Shown here: positions 6,660 through 9,890 of the stretch, piece after piece
How the letters are laid out: each line of letters opens with the position of its first letter
How positions within the stretch are numbered: the first letter of the stretch is position 1
DNA from: an uncultured Clostridium sp.
GTDB taxonomy: Bacteria > Bacillota > Clostridia > TANB77 > CAG-508
Assembly: GCA_946497905.1 (NCBI GenBank)
Contig: CAMMMI010000070.1
Coordinates: 1-9,890, forward strand
Length of the DNA: 9,890 bases
Direction of reading: 5' to 3'
Made by a program: the position numbers and the translations under genes
Notes under the pieces: model-generated
The model's input: the letters and a program-made list of their open reading frames with translations, nothing else
What the model was told of the DNA's origin: nothing
The model's database searches: none

Positions 6660-6768
6660 TTAATTCCCCTTCTACAATATTTTCAATCTTTCTTTATTTT
6701 GCCTTAAAATTTTTACATTAGTAAAATTGAGTGTATCTGTTATTAAAGTTTTATCTAATAGAAAGTAC

Positions 6769-6804
6769 ATATTAATTCATTTAGAAAATTTATATTAATT
6801 CATT
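6769..6804. repeat. Short direct repeat ATATTAATTCATT
   Basis: The 13-base word occurs at 6769-6781 and 6792-6804, a spacing of 23 bases, directly beside the REP-like element on its rsgA side. It may be part of the same element or a target duplication, but the copies are AT-rich and could be chance. Confidence 0.35.
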
Positions 6805-6805
6805 A

Positions 6806-6854
6806 AAGGACCGTCCCCATAATCCCTAATATTAGGGATTTAAGGACCGTCCCC
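6806..6854. repeat. REP-like palindromic element between prkC and rsgA
   Basis: Two identical copies of AAGGACCGTCCCC (6806-6818 and 6842-6854) flank a perfect 20-base palindrome, AATCCCTAATATTAGGGATT (6821-6840). Each flanking copy contains GGAC-C-GTCC and can fold by itself. The element ends one base from the prkC stop codon. From memory, GGGGACGGTCC-type words are common dispersed repeats in Clostridia and are often linked to RAYT (Y1) transposases; none is encoded in this window. It may stabilise or end the prkC transcript. Confidence 0.7.
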
Positions 6855-6855
6855 T

Positions 6856-8868
6856 TTATTTAAATGTTAATGAATTTTGGCTTCCAAATGTTACTTGTTG
6901 AGTTGAGCTGTATATTTCTGCTCCTGTATTAGGGTCTGTTATTGTTACTGTTACACTTGTTGCTTCTCCCTCTTTTCCTGAGATTTGTAATGAATAGTTT
7001 GTTTCGTTTTTACTTATTCCTGTTCTTGTTTCGCTGTTTACTTTGATGTTTACTGTTTTACTAACATTTGTCGTTCCTGATGTATTTTCGTTTTCATCGT
7101 CTCCTGTTGCTTCTTTATATCCTCCTGTTATATTTTTAACATTTATATTTACTGTTACTGTTTTTGTTTCTGCTACTTTGTTTACTGTTAATGTAACTGT
7201 TGTTCCTTCGTCTACAACTTTTCCTTCTGTTATACTTTGTTTTGTTACTTTGCCATTGTCTGTTGTACTATCTGTATATGTTACATTTACTTTTAATCCT
7301 AAACCTTCTAAAGTACTTTTTGCTGTTGCTTCATCTTGACCTATTACACTAACTACTGTTACTTGTTTTATTCCTGTTCCTGTACTTACATGTATTTTTA
7401 CTGTATCTCCTGCAAATACTTCTGTATCTGCTTCTGTTTCTTGACTTATTACATATCCTTCTTCTACTGTTTTACTTGTTTCTTCTATTATTTCTACTTC
7501 TAATTTAGCTTCTTCTAATAATTTTACTGCTTCTTCTTTTTCTTTTCCTTCTACATTCGGTACTTTTGTTTTTTCCTGTCCTTTACTTATTGAAACTAGT
7601 ATTTTGCTTCCTTCTTTTACTTTTTTATCTCCTGGTTCTGTAGTATAGTCTCCTAAGTCTGATTCTGCTTTTTGAGAGATTACATATCCTTCTGGTACAT
7701 CTTTGTTATATTCTTCTTTTCCTACTTCAAATACTAATTTTGCATTTTCTACTTCTTGTTTAGCTTCTTCTTCTGATAATCCAACTACTTTTGGCATATC
7801 TACTTCATTTGGATTTGTTAAGTTTAATACTCCTATTGTTCCTCCTAATGCTACTGCAAATAGAATTATTAAACCTATAAATATACTTAATCCTTTATGT
7901 GATTTTATAAAGCTTTTTAATTTATTTTCTTTTTTTCTATTATTATTTTTTGGTTCTTGAATATTTCCATATATATCTGTATTTATTTTTTGTGTTTTGG
8001 CTGTTGCGTCATATGATGGTTCTTCTACAAAATCTCCATCTGGGTTTTTTAAGGCACTTCTTAAATCACTTAAAATTTCTGTGGCTGATTGATATCTTAA
8101 TGTTGTATCTTTTTGTAATGCTTTCATTATTATTTTATTTACTGCTGTTGGTAAATTTGGATTTATTTCTATTGGCTCTTCTGGTTCTTCTTGCATGTGC
8201 TTTAAGGCTACAGATACTGGAGTGTCAGCGTCAAATGGTACTTTTCCAGTTACCATTTCATACATTACTACTCCTAAAGAATATAAATCTGATTTTGCAT
8301 CAGTAAATCCACCTCTTGCATGCTCTGGTGAAAAATAATGTACAGAACCTATTGTTGTTCCAAATGCTGTTATTGTTGAGTTTGAAACCGCTTTTGCTAT
8401 TCCAAAATCTGTTACCTTTGCTATTCCATCTTCTGTTATTATTATATTATGTGGTTTTATATCTCTATGTATAATATTGTTTCTATGTGCTACTTCTAAT
8501 GCTGAAGCTATTTGAATTGCCACATTTACTGACCATTTCCAAGGTAGTGGTCCTCTTTCTTCTACTATAATTTCTTTTAGAGTTTTTCCTTGTATTAGTT
8601 CCATTACTATATAGTATAAATTTCCTTCTACTCCTACATCAAATATTGAAACAATATTTGCATGTGTAAGTCTTGCTGCTGATTGTGCTTCTGCTTCAAA
8701 CCTTTTTATAAATTCTTCGTCTGTTGTGAATTCATCTCTTAGTATTTTTACTGCTACATATCTTTTTAGAACTTTATCTGTCGCTTTATAAACAGTTGCC
8801 ATTCCCCCAGTACCTATTTTTTCAATAATTTCGTATCTACTTCCTAATACTTTACCTTCTAAATTCAT
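6856..8868 (-). CDS. prkC: Ser/Thr protein kinase with three PASTA repeats (PrkC/Stk)
   Basis: The start is chosen at 8868 (MNLEGKVLGSRYEI), matching the usual family N-terminus and giving 670 residues; an ATG at 8880 also fits the AAGGAAGG at 8882-8889, and a TTG at 8898 is unlikely. The kinase domain (about 10-273) is intact: glycine loop GTGGMATVYK (19-28), Lys41, HRDIKPHN with Asp136, DFG (154-156), a Thr/Ser-rich activation loop and SPE (180-182). A lysine-rich juxtamembrane stretch and one membrane helix (about 326-348) follow. Three PASTA repeats occupy about 356-430, 434-497 and 501-564. The remaining ~105 residues form an extra Thr/Asn-rich extracellular tail of unknown fold. PrkC senses muropeptides and beta-lactam-like ligands and signals to growth, cell wall and, in B. 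subtilis, spore germination. It lies 76 bases behind prpC, its cognate phosphatase, which is frameshifted. Confidence 0.95.
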   Translation of the reverse strand: MNLEGKVLGSRYEIIEKIGTGGMATVYKATDKVLKRYVAVKILRDEFTTDEEFIKRFEAEAQSAARLTHANIVSIFDVGVEGNLYYIVMELIQGKTLKEIIVEERGPLPWKWSVNVAIQIASALEVAHRNNIIHRDIKPHNIIITEDGIAKVTDFGIAKAVSNSTITAFGTTIGSVHYFSPEHARGGFTDAKSDLYSLGVVMYEMVTGKVPFDADTPVSVALKHMQEEPEEPIEINPNLPTAVNKIIMKALQKDTTLRYQSATEILSDLRSALKNPDGDFVEEPSYDATAKTQKINTDIYGNIQEPKNNNRKKENKLKSFIKSHKGLSIFIGLIILFAVALGGTIGVLNLTNPNEVDMPKVVGLSEEEAKQEVENAKLVFEVGKEEYNKDVPEGYVISQKAESDLGDYTTEPGDKKVKEGSKILVSISKGQEKTKVPNVEGKEKEEAVKLLEEAKLEVEIIEETSKTVEEGYVISQETEADTEVFAGDTVKIHVSTGTGIKQVTVVSVIGQDEATAKSTLEGLGLKVNVTYTDSTTDNGKVTKQSITEGKVVDEGTTVTLTVNKVAETKTVTVNINVKNITGGYKEATGDDENENTSGTTNVSKTVNIKVNSETRTGISKNETNYSLQISGKEGEATSVTVTITDPNTGAEIYSSTQQVTFGSQNSLTFK

Positions 8869-8944
8869 ATTTAATCTCATTCCTTCCTTAAGGCTCAAAT
8901 TTGGTTGGAACCTTCTCTCATTAAAATGTTTTTATGTAGATAGT

Positions 8945-9683
8945 TTATATATTCTTTATTATAATAACTGTTATATTGTCATATCCCCCATTTTTATTAG
9001 CTATTTCAACTAACTCTTTAGGAGCTTGCTCTATATCCTTTTTTGCTAATTTAAATATTTCATCTTGTGAAACCATATTTGTTAGTCCATCTGATGACAT
9101 TATTAATATATCATCTTTTAAAAATCCTTTTGCCATTACATCTGGTTCTACAAAAGCATTACAACCGCAGTGCTTTCATCAACATATTTTTTTGAGGATG
9201 ATGAACTGCTTCTTCTTGGGTTATTGTTCCATCTTTTACTAATTTTTGCACATAGCTATGGTCTTGTGTTAATTTTCTCATAAATTCTTTTCTTATTCTG
9301 TAAATTCTACTGTCTCCTACATGTCCAATAAATACCCTATTATTATATATTAAACAAATTTCTAAAGTAGTACCCATTCCTTCTAATTCTTTGCTTTCTT
9401 TCGATTTTTCATATACAATCATGTTTGCATATTCCATACTACTTCCAACTAGTTGTATAATACTGTCTCTGTCTTTTTCTATGTCTTTAAAATTATTTTC
9501 TATATAGCTTTTTGCGGATTGAATTGCTAGTTTGCTTGCTATTTCTCCTCCATTATATCCTCCCATTCCGTCTGCTAGCATATATAATTGGACTTCGTCT
9601 AATGAGTTTGATATATAGTATGAGTCTTGGTTTATTTCTCTAACTTTTCCGATGTCTGTCTTCGCATAAGCCTTTATCATCAT
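8945..9683 (-). pseudogene. prpC: PP2C-type phosphatase PrpC, split by a frameshift
   Basis: The gene encodes a PP2C-family phosphatase that reverses PrkC phosphorylation. The first frame (9683-9159) carries NQD (18-20), ADGMGG (37-42), GMGTT and GHVGDSRIYR (120-129), then runs into LRL and a stop. Skipping one base (C on the minus strand, 9167) restores the reading GCNAFVEPDV and continues as MAKGFLKDDILIMSSDGL and GYDN to 8945. The restored protein would have 245 residues, close to the family's ~250. Metal-binding Asp198 (SDGL) and Asp235 (YDN) lie only in the second part, so the 174-residue truncated form should be inactive. The 3' part shows no other damage, so the lesion is recent or a sequencing error. 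GAGGTG precedes two adjacent ATGs; the second (9680) has the better spacing. It is the first gene of the prpC-prkC pair. Confidence 0.9.
9164..9170 (-). other. Frameshift site in prpC (one extra base)
   Basis: On the minus strand GCA CTG is followed by C and then GGT TGT AAT GCT. Read without the extra C (9167) this gives ALGCNAF, the usual family pattern; read with it, the frame gives LRL-stop. There is no homopolymer at the site, and no slippery motif that I recognise as a programmed shift signal. Confidence 0.8.
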
Positions 9684-9739
9684 TTCACCTCAATTCTTTT
9701 GCTTTAGAGATTTTTGTTCTCACTTTTTTCATTATATAT

Positions 9740-9768
9740 TTTATATCATAGTTTTTTATTTTTTGCAA
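9740..9768 (-). promoter_or_regulatory. Sigma-A-type promoter of prpC-prkC, extended -10
   Basis: On the minus strand TTGCAA (9768-9763) is followed after 17 bases by TATAAA (9745-9740), preceded by TG as in extended -10 promoters. It lies about 57 bases upstream of the prpC start and downstream of the preceding gene's terminator, so it probably drives prpC-prkC. Confidence 0.65.
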
Positions 9769-9784
9769 TTGTTTTTGTAAAATA

Positions 9785-9821
9785 AAAAATAGCTATAAAT
9801 TTTGGGTTTATAACTATTTTT
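9785..9821 (-). terminator. Rho-independent terminator of the upstream gene
   Basis: AAAAATAGCTATAAA (9785-9799) and TTTATAACTATTTTT (9807-9821) form a 15-bp stem around a seven-base loop; the one mismatch becomes a G-U pair in minus-strand RNA. On the minus strand it ends in a run of T with TATTTTAC following. It begins 20 bases after the stop codon of the gene entering from the right edge. Confidence 0.75.
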
Positions 9822-9841
9822 GTATTAGTACGATATGTTTG

Positions 9842-9890
9842 TTATAATGCTATTTCTTTTTTTATTTGTTCTAAATCATTCTGCTTTATT
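9842..9890 (-). CDS. C-terminal end of an unidentified gene, cut by the window edge
   Basis: Reading leftward from the right edge, one frame is open and encodes IKQNDLEQIKKEIAL before TAA at 9844-9842. Only 15 residues are visible and they are a charged helical tail, so no family can be named. The terminator 20 bases further on supports a real gene end. In B. subtilis the gene before prpC is rlmN, but the visible residues do not confirm this. Confidence 0.5.
   Translation of the reverse strand, partial: IKQNDLEQIKKEIAL

Noticed and set aside
6660..6805. A dedicated promoter for rsgA
   Set aside because: No pair of -35 and -10 boxes with proper spacing stood out on the minus strand; only a small TTTTAC/GTAAAA hairpin (6711-6726) was seen.
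7043..8306. Plus-strand frames of 85-118 codons opposite prkC
   Set aside because: They are antisense to an intact kinase gene, have no ribosome binding sites and show no recognisable motif.
9159..9173. Programmed frameshift producing full-length PrpC
   Set aside because: No slippery heptamer, internal Shine-Dalgarno or stimulatory stem was recognised around the CTG-CGG-TTG-TAA site; a mutation or sequencing error is simpler.

Overview
The window is very AT-rich and its genes carry strong AAGGAGG-like ribosome binding sites and AT-rich promoters. Its gene content (PrpC/PrkC phosphatase-kinase pair, RsgA, Rpe and a SpoVM-like peptide) points to a low-GC, spore-forming Firmicute, most likely an anaerobic gut Clostridium relative. 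The species cannot be named from the sequence. It is an ordinary chromosomal region with no phage, plasmid or CRISPR content.

Right half (about 9890 down to 5107, minus strand). The end of an unidentified gene enters from the right edge and is followed by a terminator. Next comes the cluster prpC - prkC - rsgA - rpe, in the order known from Bacillus subtilis. PrpC (PP2C phosphatase) and PrkC (membrane Ser/Thr kinase with three PASTA repeats) form the switch that reads cell-wall fragments. RsgA matures the 30S ribosome and Rpe belongs to the pentose phosphate pathway. prpC is broken by a single extra base near 9167, which separates two of its metal-binding aspartates from the rest of the protein. 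A REP-like palindromic element sits directly behind the prkC stop codon, between prkC and rsgA.

Middle (about 5106 down to 2646). A strong bidirectional hairpin separates rpe from a convergent plus-strand gene for a secreted or membrane protein with a bactofilin-like beta-helical region and five membrane segments. Upstream of it, on the plus strand, is nth (endonuclease III). A divergent promoter region with a 13-bp inverted repeat separates nth from the next gene.

Left half (2645 down to 1, minus strand). A long BspA-type leucine-rich-repeat protein has a type IV prepilin-like N-terminus. It is followed by two very small genes with excellent ribosome binding sites: a 49-residue double-hairpin membrane peptide and a 24-residue SpoVM homologue (forespore-curvature-sensing spore coat peptide). 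In B. subtilis spoVM also lies just beyond rpe, so the right and left parts look like one ancestral cluster with nth, the bactofilin-like gene and the LRR gene between them. The last ~290 bases hold no gene but a mosaic of direct and inverted repeats that looks like a small non-coding mobile or structured element.
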